Notes: generated by a model from the letters alone, not told the origin. 64,000 nt of DNA from Streptomyces spororaveus (GCF_016755875.1 NZ_BNED01000005.1:3451001-3515000); one strand, 5' to 3'; shown: positions 26,211 to 34,714, numbered from the stretch's first letter. A program made the numbers and translations.

Positions 26211-27179
26211 ATGAACGCTCCACTGACCAGGCGGATAACGATTGCGGTTCTGTGCGGCGCTTTCATTGCCCTATGTGCCGTTTTGACGGTTCGGGCGGCA
26301 GGCTCGGGAAGCGCACCTCCGGCCCACCCCGCCGCCCCCGCCCCCCGGCCCTCCGCCGACACCGACCTGGAGCGGCGGATCGCCCGCTTCACCGCCGGCT
26401 TCAGCGAGCGCGGCGGCTACCGCGCCCCCACGGACCAGGAACGACTGGCGTTCACCCGGGCGTTCGCGCACCTGCTCGACGGTGACGCGGAAGCGGCGCG
26501 GACCGGCCTGTCCGAGATCGACTTCACCCTCCGCACCGTCACGGACGCCGCCACCGGACACCGGTACGCCGAGGTGGCCGACGGGGTGAGTGAATCGGGC
26601 CACACCAGCCGCGGCTGGGGCCGGGTGTACGTCGACCTGGACACGCCCGCGCGCTGGTCCGTCCAGGTCCCCCACCCCGTGGCGGACGCCCGCACCGAGC
26701 TCCTGGGCGCGCGGGTACTGCGCGGCGCACCCGGCGGGGTGCTCGTGCTCGCGGGGGCCCACCGCGATGCGGGCGAGGACGGAGCCGCGGACGTGGCGCA
26801 CCGCGACGACTCGGTCTTCCACGGCGTGGTGGGGGAACTGGCACGGAGGAACCTGCCGGGGATCCAGCTGCACGGATTCGCCGACGAGTCCTTCCGCGGG
26901 CGCGACGCGGTGGTCTCCACCGGAGCCGGTGACAGCGCCGTGGCGGACGCGGAACAGCTGACCGCCGCGCTGCGGCGGGACGGCCTCCAGGTCTGCACGG
27001 CCTACTCCGCGCGCTGCAAGCTCGCCGGCCGGGAGAACGAGCAGGGCCGGACCGCCGCCGACCGGCAGTCCCGCTTCCTCCACGTCGAGCTGAACAAGAC
27101 GCTCCGCGGCGACGACCGCGGCCTCGACCGGGCCGCGGCCGCGATCGCCACCCTGACGGACCGCTGGTCGCGCCGGTGA
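26211..27179 (+). CDS. Secreted protein of unknown function, divergent from the pgs operon
   Basis: The 322-residue protein has a signal peptide or anchor (RRITIAVLCGAFIALCAVLTVRA) and an Ala/Pro linker. A ~250-residue domain follows with the conserved-looking stretches GVLVLAGAHRDAGED, HRDDSVFHGVVGELARRNLPGIQLHGFADESF, and FLHVELNKTLRG. The His/Asp/Glu pattern would suit a metal-dependent hydrolase, and a polyglutamate-degrading role is conceivable, but I recognise no family with confidence. ATG 26211 is preferred over ATG 26172 because the 13 codons between them are AT-rich and unlike Streptomyces coding DNA. It shares a 90-bp promoter region with the pgs operon. Confidence 0.75.
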   Translation: MNAPLTRRITIAVLCGAFIALCAVLTVRAAGSGSAPPAHPAAPAPRPSADTDLERRIARFTAGFSERGGYRAPTDQERLAFTRAFAHLLDGDAEAARTGLSEIDFTLRTVTDAATGHRYAEVADGVSESGHTSRGWGRVYVDLDTPARWSVQVPHPVADARTELLGARVLRGAPGGVLVLAGAHRDAGEDGAADVAHRDDSVFHGVVGELARRNLPGIQLHGFADESFRGRDAVVSTGAGDSAVADAEQLTAALRRDGLQVCTAYSARCKLAGRENEQGRTAADRQSRFLHVELNKTLRGDDRGLDRAAAAIATLTDRWSRR

Positions 27180-27234
27180 GGCCGCCGCGGGCGCGCCCGC
27201 GCGCCCGTTCCTCCCTCGGCGCTCTTCGCGCCGG

Positions 27235-27867
27235 CTACGCGGAGGCGGTCGCGCGGTGGCGGCCGGCCGCGGCCGCCGCGAGGCGGCCCAGGGCCTCGTC
27301 ACCGGCGCAGGCGTGCGCGCCCAGGGCCACGTGACGGGCCACGATGCCGCGTTCGGCGCGCATCAGCCGCAGCCCCCTGCGCAGCAGGAACGGCACCGAC
27401 TTGCGGCCTTCCCGCAGGTCACGTGCCAGGCGGCGGCGGAAGGTCGTCGAGGGGCGCCCCCGCAGGCAGATGGCGTCCGCGAGGAGGCCGAGCTCCTGGC
27501 AGCGGGCGGCCACGTCGGCGGCGAAGATGCCCTCCGCGATGAACAGCGGAGTGCGGGCGATGTCGAGGCTCTCGGTTCCCGTGCGGGAGCTCGTCGCGAT
27601 GTCGTAGACGGGGACGTCGGTCCGCCCCGCCGCGCACAGTTCGGCGATCGCGGCGACCGCCGCGTCCGCGTCCCAGGACAGCGGGGAGTCCCAGTCGATG
27701 TCGGAGCTGCCGTCGACGAGCGGGAGGCTGGGGTCGTCGGCCTCCTTGTAGAAGTCGTCGAGGCGCAGCACGGGCAGCCCCGAGCGGGCGGCCAGCGAGG
27801 ATTTTCCTGAGCCCGACGGACCGGTCAGCAGGACGACTCGGGTCGGCGAAGAAGAGGGGGAGCTCAC
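27235..27867 (-). CDS. udk: Uridine kinase-like P-loop kinase
   Basis: The 210-residue protein has the Walker A loop LLTGPSGSGKSSLA at ~12-25, then LRLDDFYKEADDPSLP and DWDSPLSWD, the pattern of the uridine kinase/phosphoribulokinase family. Later it has VYDIATS and EGIFAADVA, which form the nucleoside site. It would phosphorylate uridine or cytidine with ATP in the cytosol. GTG 27867 gives the family length; an in-frame ATG upstream would add 23 unlike residues. It fits the nucleoside theme of the window but has no CTACGCGCGTAG site upstream. Confidence 0.85.
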   Translation of the reverse strand: MSSPSSSPTRVVLLTGPSGSGKSSLAARSGLPVLRLDDFYKEADDPSLPLVDGSSDIDWDSPLSWDADAAVAAIAELCAAGRTDVPVYDIATSSRTGTESLDIARTPLFIAEGIFAADVAARCQELGLLADAICLRGRPSTTFRRRLARDLREGRKSVPFLLRRGLRLMRAERGIVARHVALGAHACAGDEALGRLAAAAAGRHRATASA

Positions 27868-27987
27868 GGGACACCAGTCTGAACCATTCCCCCGGGTAGG
27901 GGATCCTCCCGGTGACCGGTTGGTGTCCAGGAACACACCTCAACTACGCTGCGTGCGCACGCGACTACGACCTCAGGCGGGATCTCC

Positions 27988-28338
27988 ATGGCACGTCACG
28001 CAGCCCCTTCCGTTCCGAACCGGCTCCGCAGCGCCGGACTGACCGTCTCGATGGCCGGAGCGGCCCTGGCGATGGCCGCGGGCGGCGCGCAGGCCGGTGA
28101 ACTCGACATCCCGGCGGCCCTGTCCGGGGTCGCGGACCCGATCGCGAACCTCAAGGTGAACCCGCTCGCCCACACTGGCGTGGACCCGCTGGACAACGGC
28201 GTCGCCACGAAGGTCGCCGACTTCCCGTCCGTCGGCACCGGCATGGTCACCGGCATCCTGACCCAGGGCCCCTCGGTCGGCGAACTGCCGACCGCCGCCG
28301 CCTCCTCACTGCTCGGGCCGGTACTCCCGAAGAAGTAG
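27988..28338 (+). CDS. Small secreted protein
   Basis: The 116-residue protein has a signal peptide with basic start and hydrophobic core (TVSMAGAALAMAAGGAQA), cleaved near residue 36. The mature part is ~80 residues, free of cysteine, with GVADPIANLKVNPLAHTGVDPLDNGVATKVADFPSVGTGMVTG; it resembles other small exported Streptomyces proteins of unknown role. A terminator follows. It is similar in size and style to the protein at 34372-34629. Confidence 0.75.
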   Translation: MARHAAPSVPNRLRSAGLTVSMAGAALAMAAGGAQAGELDIPAALSGVADPIANLKVNPLAHTGVDPLDNGVATKVADFPSVGTGMVTGILTQGPSVGELPTAAASSLLGPVLPKK

Positions 28339-28354
28339 CCGCCGGGCACACGAA

Positions 28355-28387
28355 GGCCCCGGCAGCGCGGGGGACGCTGCCGGGGCC
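28355..28387. terminator. Bidirectional terminator
   Basis: A 13-bp stem (GGCCCCGGCAGCG and complement) with a 7-nt loop lies between the secreted-protein gene and the convergent aldehyde dehydrogenase-like gene. Confidence 0.85.
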
Positions 28388-28405
28388 GGTCTCGTACGGG
28401 GCCTG

Positions 28406-29305
28406 CTAGTAGGACGAGCCGCCCGCGCCCAGCGACCCGGTGGGGTGCCAGACGGTCTTGGTCTCCAGGAACGCCGTCATGCGCGACGTGCCCGGGTCGG
28501 CGCTCCAGTCGTCCACAGGCTGTGGACGCAGGACGCGCTTGAGGTTGTCGGCCGCCGCGACCTCCAGCTCCTTGGCCAGCGCGGCGTCGGCGCCCGCCAG
28601 GTCGATCGCGTTGACGTCCTGGTGGGACGCCAGGTGCGGGCCCATCTCGCCGGCCTTGCCGGACAGGATGTTGACCACGCCGCCGGGCAGGTCGGAGGTG
28701 GCGAGCACCTCGCCCAGGGAGAGGGCCGGCAGCGGGGACTTCTCACTGGCGATGACGACGGCGGTGTTGCCCGTCGCGATCACCGGGGCGATCACCGAGA
28801 CCAGGCCCAGGAAGGACGAGTCCTGCGGGGCCACGACCGTGACGACACCGGTCGGCTCCGGGGTGGACAGGTTGAAGAACGGGCCCGCGACCGGGTTGGC
28901 CCCGCCCACGATCTGGCCGATCTTGTCGGTCCAGCCCGCGTACCAGACCCAGCGGTCGATGGCCGCGTCGACGACCGCGCCGGCCTTCGACTTGGACAGG
29001 CCCTCGGCCTCGCCGACCTCGCGGACGAACTGCTCGCGGCGGCCCTCCAGCATCTCGGCGATGCGGTAGAGGATCTGCCCGCGGTTGTAGGCGGTCGCGC
29101 CGGACCAGCCGCCGAAGGCCTTGCGGGCCGCGACGACCGCGTCACGGGCGTCCTTGCGGGAGGACAGCGGAGCGTTGGCCAGCCACTTGCCCTTGGAGTC
29201 GGACACCTCGTACACCCGGCCGCTCTCGGAGCGGGGGAACTTGCCCCCGACGTACAGCTTGTAGGTCTTGAAGACGTTCAGACGGGTCGCAGACGACTCA
29301 GACAT
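28406..29305 (-). CDS. Half-length aldehyde dehydrogenase paralogue without catalytic domain
   Basis: The 299-residue protein has the aldehyde dehydrogenase N-terminus (YKLYVGGKFPRSESGRVYEV) and most of the coenzyme-binding domain (GVVTVVAPQDSSFLGLVSVIAPVIATGNTAVVIAS, LPGGVVNILSG). It stops where the catalytic domain should begin. The nucleophilic cysteine and the ELGG motif are absent, and PWNFP is replaced by PQDSS. It cannot be an ordinary dehydrogenase. Its gene overlaps the end of the complete dehydrogenase by 8 bp, so the two are probably made together and may form a mixed complex. The ending WHPTGSLGAGGSSY is ordered-looking rather than a ragged truncation. Confidence 0.88.
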   Translation of the reverse strand: MSESSATRLNVFKTYKLYVGGKFPRSESGRVYEVSDSKGKWLANAPLSSRKDARDAVVAARKAFGGWSGATAYNRGQILYRIAEMLEGRREQFVREVGEAEGLSKSKAGAVVDAAIDRWVWYAGWTDKIGQIVGGANPVAGPFFNLSTPEPTGVVTVVAPQDSSFLGLVSVIAPVIATGNTAVVIASEKSPLPALSLGEVLATSDLPGGVVNILSGKAGEMGPHLASHQDVNAIDLAGADAALAKELEVAAADNLKRVLRPQPVDDWSADPGTSRMTAFLETKTVWHPTGSLGAGGSSY

Positions 29306-30734
29306 CGAGGTAGCCCTCCAGGCCGTGGCGGCCGCCCTCGCGGCCGAAGCCCGACTCCTTGTAGCCGCCGAAGGGCGAGGTCGGGTCGAACTTGTTGAAC
29401 GTGTTGGCCCAGACGACTCCGGCGCGGAGCTGGTTCGCGACCGCGAGGATGCGCGAGCCCTTCTCCGTCCAGATGCCCGCCGACAGGCCGTACTGGCTGT
29501 TGTTGGCCTTGGCGACGGCCTCGTCGGGCGTACGGAAGGTCAGCACGGACAGCACCGGGCCGAAGATCTCGTCGCGGGCGACGGTGTGCGCCTGGGTGAC
29601 GTTCGTGAAGAGTGTCGGGGCGAACCAGTAGCCGGAGGACGGCAGCTCGCACGCCGGGGACCAGCGCTCGGCGCCCTCGGCCTCGCCGGTCTCCGCGAGC
29701 GCGGTGATCCGGGCGAGCTGCTCGGCGGAGTTGATCGCGCCGATGTCGGTGTTCTTGTCGAGCGGGTCGCCCAGGCGCAGCGTGGACAGGCGGCGCTTGA
29801 GGGAGTCCAGCAGCTCGTCGTGGATCGACTCCTGGACCAGCAGGCGGGAGCCCGCGCAGCAGACCTGGCCCTGGTTGAAGAAGATGCCGTTGACGATGCC
29901 CTCGACGGCCTGGTCGATCGGGGCGTCGTCGAAGACGATGTTGGCGCCCTTGCCGCCCAGCTCCAGGGTGACCTTCTTGTCGGTACCGGCGACGTGGCGG
30001 GCGATCTTCTTGCCCACGGCGGTCGAGCCGGTGAAGGCCACCTTGTTGACGTCCGGGTGCTCGACGAGGGCCGCGCCCGCGTCGCCGTAGCCGGTGAGGA
30101 TGTTGACGACGCCCTTGGGCAGGCCCGCCTGGCGGCAGATGTCCGCGAAGAACAGCGCCGAGAGGGGGGTCGTCTCCGCGGGCTTCAGCACGACCGTGTT
30201 GCCGGTGGCGAGCGCCGGAGCGATCTTCCACGCGAGCATCAGGAGCGGGAAGTTCCACGGGATGACCTGGCCGGCCACGCCGAGCGGGCGCGGGTTCGGG
30301 CCGTAGCCCGCGTGGTCGAGCTTGTCGGCCCAGCCCGCGTAGTAGAAGAAGTGCGCGGCGACCAGCGGGAGGTCCGCGTCGCGGGTCTCCTTGATCGGCT
30401 TGCCGTTGTCCAGGGTCTCCAGGACGGCGAGCTCGCGGCTGCGCTCCTGGATGATCCGGGCGATGCGGAAGAGGTACTTGGCGCGCTCCGAGCCCGGCAG
30501 CGCGGACCAGGAGGCGAAGGCCTTGCGGGCGGCCCTGACGGCGCGGTCCACGTCGGCGGCGCCGGCCTGGGCGACCTCGGCCAGCACCTCCTCGCTGCTC
30601 GGCGAGACGGTCTTGAAGACCTTGCCGTCGGCGGCGTCGGTGAACTCACCGTCGATGAAGAGCCCGTAGGAGGGGGCGATGTCGACGACCGAGCGGGACT
30701 CGGGAGCCGGTGCGTACTCGAATACAGATGCCAT
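29298..30734 (-). CDS. NAD(P)-dependent aldehyde dehydrogenase
   Basis: The 478-residue protein has all family motifs: VIPWNFPLLMLAWKIAPALATGNTVVLKPAE near residue 145, FTGSTAVGKKI near 225, catalytic-site Glu in LELGGKGANIVF near 248, and the nucleophile region NQGQVCCAGSRL near 283. FGPVLSVL and PFGGYKESGFGREGG are near the end. It oxidises an aldehyde to the acid with NAD(P). It starts 5 bp after deoC, whose reaction releases acetaldehyde, so acetaldehyde is the likely substrate (inference from position). Expression would follow the deoC promoter and its operator. Confidence 0.94.
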   Translation of the reverse strand: MASVFEYAPAPESRSVVDIAPSYGLFIDGEFTDAADGKVFKTVSPSSEEVLAEVAQAGAADVDRAVRAARKAFASWSALPGSERAKYLFRIARIIQERSRELAVLETLDNGKPIKETRDADLPLVAAHFFYYAGWADKLDHAGYGPNPRPLGVAGQVIPWNFPLLMLAWKIAPALATGNTVVLKPAETTPLSALFFADICRQAGLPKGVVNILTGYGDAGAALVEHPDVNKVAFTGSTAVGKKIARHVAGTDKKVTLELGGKGANIVFDDAPIDQAVEGIVNGIFFNQGQVCCAGSRLLVQESIHDELLDSLKRRLSTLRLGDPLDKNTDIGAINSAEQLARITALAETGEAEGAERWSPACELPSSGYWFAPTLFTNVTQAHTVARDEIFGPVLSVLTFRTPDEAVAKANNSQYGLSAGIWTEKGSRILAVANQLRAGVVWANTFNKFDPTSPFGGYKESGFGREGGRHGLEGYLDV

Positions 30735-30739
30735 GGTGA

Positions 30740-31702
30740 TCAGTCCACCGTCACGTAGTCGGGACCGGAGTAACGGCCGGTGCTCAGCTTCTGCCGCTGC
30801 ATCAACAGGTCGTTGAGCAGGCTGGAGGCACCGAAGCGGAACCAGTGGTTGCTCAGCCAGTCCTCGCCCGCGGTCTCGTTGACCAGGACCAGGAACTTGA
30901 TCGCGTCCTTGGTGGTGCGGATGCCGCCGGCCGGCTTCACGCCGATCTGGATTCCAGTCTGCGCGCGGAAGTCGCGAACGGCTTCGAGCATGAGCAGGGT
31001 GTTCGCCGGAGTGGCGTTGACCCCGACCTTGCCGGTCGACGTCTTGATGAAGTCGGCGCCCGCGAGCATGCCGATCCAGGAGGCGCGGCGGATGTTGTCG
31101 TAGGTCGACAGCTCGCCGGTCTCGAAGATGACCTTCAGGCGCGCGACGCTGCCGTCCTCGCGGACGCAGGCCTCCTTGACGGCCTTGATCAGCTCGTACG
31201 TCTCCAGGTAGCGGCCCGCGAGGAAGGCGCCACGGTCGATGACCATGTCGATCTCGTCGGCGCCCGCGGCCACGGCGTCACGGGTGTCCGCGAGCTTGAC
31301 GGGCAGGGCGGCGCGGCCGGCCGGGAAGGCGGTCGCGACGGAGGCGATCTTGACGTCGGCGCCGTTCAGCGCGGCCTTCGCCGTGGCCACCATGTCGGGA
31401 TAGACACAGACGGCGGCCGTCATCGGGGTCGTACGGTCGGTCGGATCGGGATTGACGGCCTTGGCGGAGAGCGCCCGGACCTTGCCCGGGGTGTCCGCGC
31501 CTTCCAGCGTCGTCAGGTCGATCATCGAGATGGCCAGGTCGATGGCGTACGCCTTGGCCGTCGTCTTGATCGAACGGGTGCCGAGGGAGGCCGCACGGGC
31601 CTCCAGTCCGACAGCGTCGACGCCGGGCAGCCCGTGCAGGAAGCGGCGCAGCGCACTGTCGGACGTCGTCACGTCAGCGAATGCGGTGAGGGTGGTGGGC
31701 AT
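30740..31702 (-). CDS. deoC: Deoxyribose-phosphate aldolase
   Basis: The 320-residue class I aldolase splits 2-deoxyribose-5-phosphate into glyceraldehyde-3-phosphate and acetaldehyde. Features are DEIDMVIDRGAFLAG near residue 150, LKVIFETGEL near 200, the Schiff-base lysine in DFIKTSTGK near 228, and GVKPAGGIRTTKDA near 262. ATG 31702 matches the normal start; the frame upstream is promoter. Two aldehyde dehydrogenase-fold genes follow directly, forming a deoC-ALDH-ALDH-like operon. A CTACGCGCGTAG operator and a TATGCT -10 box lie just upstream. Confidence 0.96.
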   Translation of the reverse strand: MPTTLTAFADVTTSDSALRRFLHGLPGVDAVGLEARAASLGTRSIKTTAKAYAIDLAISMIDLTTLEGADTPGKVRALSAKAVNPDPTDRTTPMTAAVCVYPDMVATAKAALNGADVKIASVATAFPAGRAALPVKLADTRDAVAAGADEIDMVIDRGAFLAGRYLETYELIKAVKEACVREDGSVARLKVIFETGELSTYDNIRRASWIGMLAGADFIKTSTGKVGVNATPANTLLMLEAVRDFRAQTGIQIGVKPAGGIRTTKDAIKFLVLVNETAGEDWLSNHWFRFGASSLLNDLLMQRQKLSTGRYSGPDYVTVD

Positions 31703-31714
31703 GGTCACCAGATG

Positions 31715-31733
31715 AGCATATCTACGCGCGTAG
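31715..31733 (-). promoter_or_regulatory. deoC promoter with CTACGCGCGTAG operator
   Basis: The palindrome occupies 31722-31733. On the minus strand it is followed after one base by TATGCT (31720-31715), a good -10 hexamer, 12 nt before the deoC ATG. A repressor bound here would cover the promoter spacer. Confidence 0.8.
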
Positions 31734-31847
31734 CGACCTGTCACCCCCGCCCCGGGATCCGCTACGGAATCGACACCTCCGCGCCCGGCGGGGGTATCTC
31801 GCACACCGATCTCGTGGGCTGGGACGCCTTGGGGCAGAATCGACCCC

Positions 31848-32495
31848 ATGAGCAGCCAGCAGCCGACCGACGAGCCGGTGTACGCAGAGCGGGTCTACCG
31901 ATCACCCATGGGCGTGGTCTCGGGGGTACTGCTGCTCGCGCTGACCGCCTGGCTCTGCGGCGACGCCGTGCTGCGGGGCTCCGGCAACACCCCGTGGATC
32001 GGGCTGGCGGTGGCGCTGTGCGCCGTACCCCTGATCGTCGCGTTCACGATCCGCCCGGCCGTCTTCGCCAACGAGGACCGGATGCGCGTGCGGAACCCCT
32101 TCCGGATCATCGAACTGCCCTGGGCGGCCGTGGACGCGGTGCGCGCCGGGTACTCGGCCGAGGTGCTGGCCGAGGGATCGAAGTACCAGCTCTGGTCCGT
32201 GCCGGTCTCGCTGCGGGAGCGGAAGAAGGCCAGCCGGCAGCAGCTGCGCCGCAGCGCGGCCGACCGCCGGGACCCGGGCAGCACGGCCGACCCCGGCGCG
32301 CGGTCCCGTACCTCCTCCTCCGAACCGATGCGGGCCAATGCCGACCGGATCGCCGAAGAGCTGCAGGAACTGGCCGAGGTGAACGCTTCGCGGCCGGGCG
32401 CGCAGGGCAGTGTGCGCGTGCGCTGGTCGTACGAGATCATCGCGCCCGCCCTGGCCGGGGCGCTGATCCTGATCGTCCTGGTCGCCACGCGCTGA
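31848..32495 (+). CDS. Membrane protein with PH-like domain
   Basis: The 215-residue protein has two N-terminal helices (VVSGVLLLALTAWLC, WIGLAVALCAVPLIVAF). A bacterial PH-like domain follows (VFANEDRMRVRNPFRIIELPWAAVDAVRAGYSAEVLA), then a charged, disordered Ser/Arg-rich stretch and a C-terminal helix (IIAPALAGALILIVLVA). This is a common actinobacterial membrane family of unknown role. It is divergent from deoC; the start ATG has no ribosome-binding site and may be leaderless. Confidence 0.85.
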   Translation: MSSQQPTDEPVYAERVYRSPMGVVSGVLLLALTAWLCGDAVLRGSGNTPWIGLAVALCAVPLIVAFTIRPAVFANEDRMRVRNPFRIIELPWAAVDAVRAGYSAEVLAEGSKYQLWSVPVSLRERKKASRQQLRRSAADRRDPGSTADPGARSRTSSSEPMRANADRIAEELQELAEVNASRPGAQGSVRVRWSYEIIAPALAGALILIVLVATR

Positions 32496-32592
32496 CCGGC
32501 CCGAACGCCGGGTCCGAGCCCGGCCGGGTGCTCCCCGCCACACCACCCTCCGGTCCGGAACCGGGGCTACCGGGTGATGCGTCCTCGCAGGT

Positions 32593-33165
32593 GTGCAGCG
32601 TCATGAGGGCGGCGACACCGCCGCCACCGCGATCCACCTCCGTCTCCGCCTCCTGGCCGGGGTCCTGCTCGCCGCCCATCTCGTGGTCGTCGGCTGGCTG
32701 ACTCTGCGGCCGCTGGACGTGCCCTGGGCCGCGGCGGCCAATCTGAGCCCGCTGGAGGGGATCGCGGCGGACCTGGCCCTCGGGCCGCTGGAGGCCGCCC
32801 GGCAGATCGGCGAGGGACTCGCGCTGCTGGCCCCGCTCGGGGTGCTGGTGCCGTTGATCAGCGGGCGGCTCGCGCCGTCCGCCCTGTCCGCGTGGTCGTC
32901 GCTGGCCCGGACGGCCGCCGCGGGCGCACTGGTCTCGGTGTGCATCGAGATGCTGCAGACCGCGGTCCCGGGGCAGGTCGTGGACGTGGACTCGGTGCTG
33001 CTGAACACCGTCGGCGTGGTGCTCGCGCACGTGGCGGTCGTACCGGCGCTGCGGGCCCGGCTGAGGCGCTCACACACCGTTTATCAGGGGGACACCCCGA
33101 AGATTTCCAGGGTCGGGCTCGGCCCCTGGACCGACGTTCTGTCGGCGGTCCAGCGGGAGCATTGA
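32593..33165 (+). CDS. VanZ-family membrane protein
   Basis: The 190-residue protein has about four hydrophobic segments and the VanZ-type pattern: VVGWLTLRPL at the start, NLSPLEGI, GEGLALLAPLGVLVPLISGRL, and SVCIEMLQTAVPGQVVDVDSVLLNTVGVVLAHV with its conserved acidic residues (E..Q....R..D..D...N). VanZ relatives give low-level teicoplanin tolerance or act on surface polymers; the role here is unknown. The GTG start at 32593 is chosen for family length. Confidence 0.85.
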   Translation: MQRHEGGDTAATAIHLRLRLLAGVLLAAHLVVVGWLTLRPLDVPWAAAANLSPLEGIAADLALGPLEAARQIGEGLALLAPLGVLVPLISGRLAPSALSAWSSLARTAAAGALVSVCIEMLQTAVPGQVVDVDSVLLNTVGVVLAHVAVVPALRARLRRSHTVYQGDTPKISRVGLGPWTDVLSAVQREH

Positions 33166-33203
33166 GTCATCGCAAGAAAGCGATCCCGACGAAGGAGAAC
33201 CCC

Positions 33204-33404
33204 ATGAGCGCCCTGGTCCGCCCCCGTGACGGCCGCTGGATCGGCGGAGTCTGCGCCGGACTGGCGCGGCGTTTCGGAATTTCCGCGAACGCGATGCGCG
33301 CCATTTTCGCCGTCTCGTGCCTGCTGCCCGGCCCGCAGTTCCTCATCTACATAGCGCTGTGGGTGCTGCTGCCGAACGAGAAGTCCGCTTCGGCCGCCTG
33401 GTAG
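33204..33404 (+). CDS. PspC-domain protein
   Basis: The 66-residue protein is a single PspC domain: VRPRDGRWIGGVCAGLARRFGISANAMRAIFAVSCLLPGPQFLIYIALWVLLPNE. The last third is a membrane helix. PspC domains take part in membrane-stress sensing. AAGGAG lies 7 nt before the ATG. It follows the VanZ gene by 38 bp on the same strand. Confidence 0.92.
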   Translation: MSALVRPRDGRWIGGVCAGLARRFGISANAMRAIFAVSCLLPGPQFLIYIALWVLLPNEKSASAAW

Positions 33405-33461
33405 TCCGGCGGCCCGGGGGCCGTCCGGCCGGGGGGGGCGTCCGGCCGGGTGCCCGGCCGC

Positions 33462-34238
33462 TCAGCCGGACTGCCGGGCCTGCTGGATCTTCGCCAGCTG
33501 CTTGTCGGCCACTTCCTTCGGCACCTGCGCCTTCTGCCGGGCCCCCGCCACGTCGAGGGCCATCAGCCGCACGACGGTGTCGCCCTCACGTACGACGACC
33601 AGGTGGACCTGCGCCGAGACGCCCTCGGCGGCCGCGGTCATGGTCCAGCTGACGCTCTCGTCGCCGCCCGTGCGGTAGTCGGCCGCGCGCACCTCGCGGT
33701 AGGCGCCGGTCTGCTTCTCGACCTTCGCGGAGAAGCCCGTACCGCAGGCGGCGACGGCGGCCTTGAGCCGGGCGATCAGCGCCTTGGCGTCGCTCTCGGA
33801 GTAGGAGCTGACCGAGGCGGAGACGGCCAGCCCCATCTGCTTCTGGGAGCCGATGCCGCGGCTGAGGGTCTCGCGCGCGGACGGGTCCGGCTTGTCGCCC
33901 ATGATGTCGGCCAGCGGCTGGCAGGCCTTCTTGTCGGCCTGTGGCTGGCCGTCCGGGGCGTTGGGATTCTTGCCCTGGGCGGAGATCTGGTAGCCGGGGA
34001 GGTCGCCCTGTGCCAGCGCGGACCGCTCAAGCCTGCTGCCACCGGTCTTCGGCGCGGCCGCTCCGGTGGCCGGGGCGGAGGGCGCCGGGGCTCCGGGCGC
34101 GGCGGAGGCGCTGCCCGCGGAGCCCTTGGGATCGGGGGCCTTGCCCGTCGCGGGGGTGTTCGTACTGCTGCACCCCACTGACGCGAGGAGCAGGGCGGGG
34201 ACCAGCGCGACCATCGTCGCTCGTGCCTTCATGCGCAT
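33462..34238 (-). CDS. Lipoprotein of unknown function
   Basis: The 258-residue protein has a lipobox LLASVGC (Cys near residue 23), then a low-complexity Ala/Pro/Ser/Gly linker of ~45 residues. A folded domain of ~170 residues carries GDLPGYQISAQGKNPNAPDG, KKACQPLADIMG and VHLVVVREGDTVVRLMALD. Similar domains are common in Streptomyces lipoproteins but have no known activity. ATG 34238 is used because GAGG lies 9 nt upstream; ATG 34253 and ATG 34232 are alternatives. Confidence 0.8.
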   Translation of the reverse strand: MRMKARATMVALVPALLLASVGCSSTNTPATGKAPDPKGSAGSASAAPGAPAPSAPATGAAAPKTGGSRLERSALAQGDLPGYQISAQGKNPNAPDGQPQADKKACQPLADIMGDKPDPSARETLSRGIGSQKQMGLAVSASVSSYSESDAKALIARLKAAVAACGTGFSAKVEKQTGAYREVRAADYRTGGDESVSWTMTAAAEGVSAQVHLVVVREGDTVVRLMALDVAGARQKAQVPKEVADKQLAKIQQARQSG

Positions 34239-34371
34239 GACCGAGAACCTCATACCCAAGACGTCGGCGGGCAGTTGGTGGCGATCGTGGCACACGGTGC
34301 GGTGGGACACATACCCGTTCGAATGGGCATACACCCACCGCACACGCGTGCGCGTCGCGGCGGGGCAGGTC

Positions 34372-34629
34372 TCAGCCGCCGAGCCCGTTCAGGCCGTTGG
34401 TGAGCGGGGTCAGCACACCGGTGACCTGAGAGGTGGGGTCGCTCGACTGCTGGCCTTCCGGGCTCACGTGCTGCTGGCTGGTGACGCCCTGGAGCGCACC
34501 GGTGGCGGTGCCCAGCGCGTCGGTGAGGCCGACCGCGGGGACGGCGGCGGAGGCGGTACCGGCGGCGACGGCGGCGAAGGCGGCACCGAGAACGGCGGTA
34601 CCGAGGGTCTTGGCAGCTGACTTCTTCAT
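34372..34629 (-). CDS. Small secreted protein
   Basis: The 85-residue protein has a signal peptide (AKTLGTAVLGAAFAAVAAGTASAA, cut near residue 29). The mature part is ~56 residues, without cysteine, rich in Gly, Thr and Leu (GLTDALGTATGALQGV ... GVLTPLTNGLNGLGG). AAGGA lies 9 nt before the ATG. The function is unknown. Confidence 0.8.
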   Translation of the reverse strand: MKKSAAKTLGTAVLGAAFAAVAAGTASAAVPAVGLTDALGTATGALQGVTSQQHVSPEGQQSSDPTSQVTGVLTPLTNGLNGLGG

Positions 34630-34714
34630 GAAGAGTTGTCCTTGCGACGGGGAATTGAGCAGCTCCGCAAACTAGTCACGTGAAACCCCCGCCCGCAAAC
34701 ATCCTTAAATACGA

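Noticed and set aside
22404..27179. A 1591-codon plus-strand frame
   Set aside because: Only its last 323 codons (from 26211) look like a protein with a signal peptide. The rest is antisense to pgsB and the HAMP protein.
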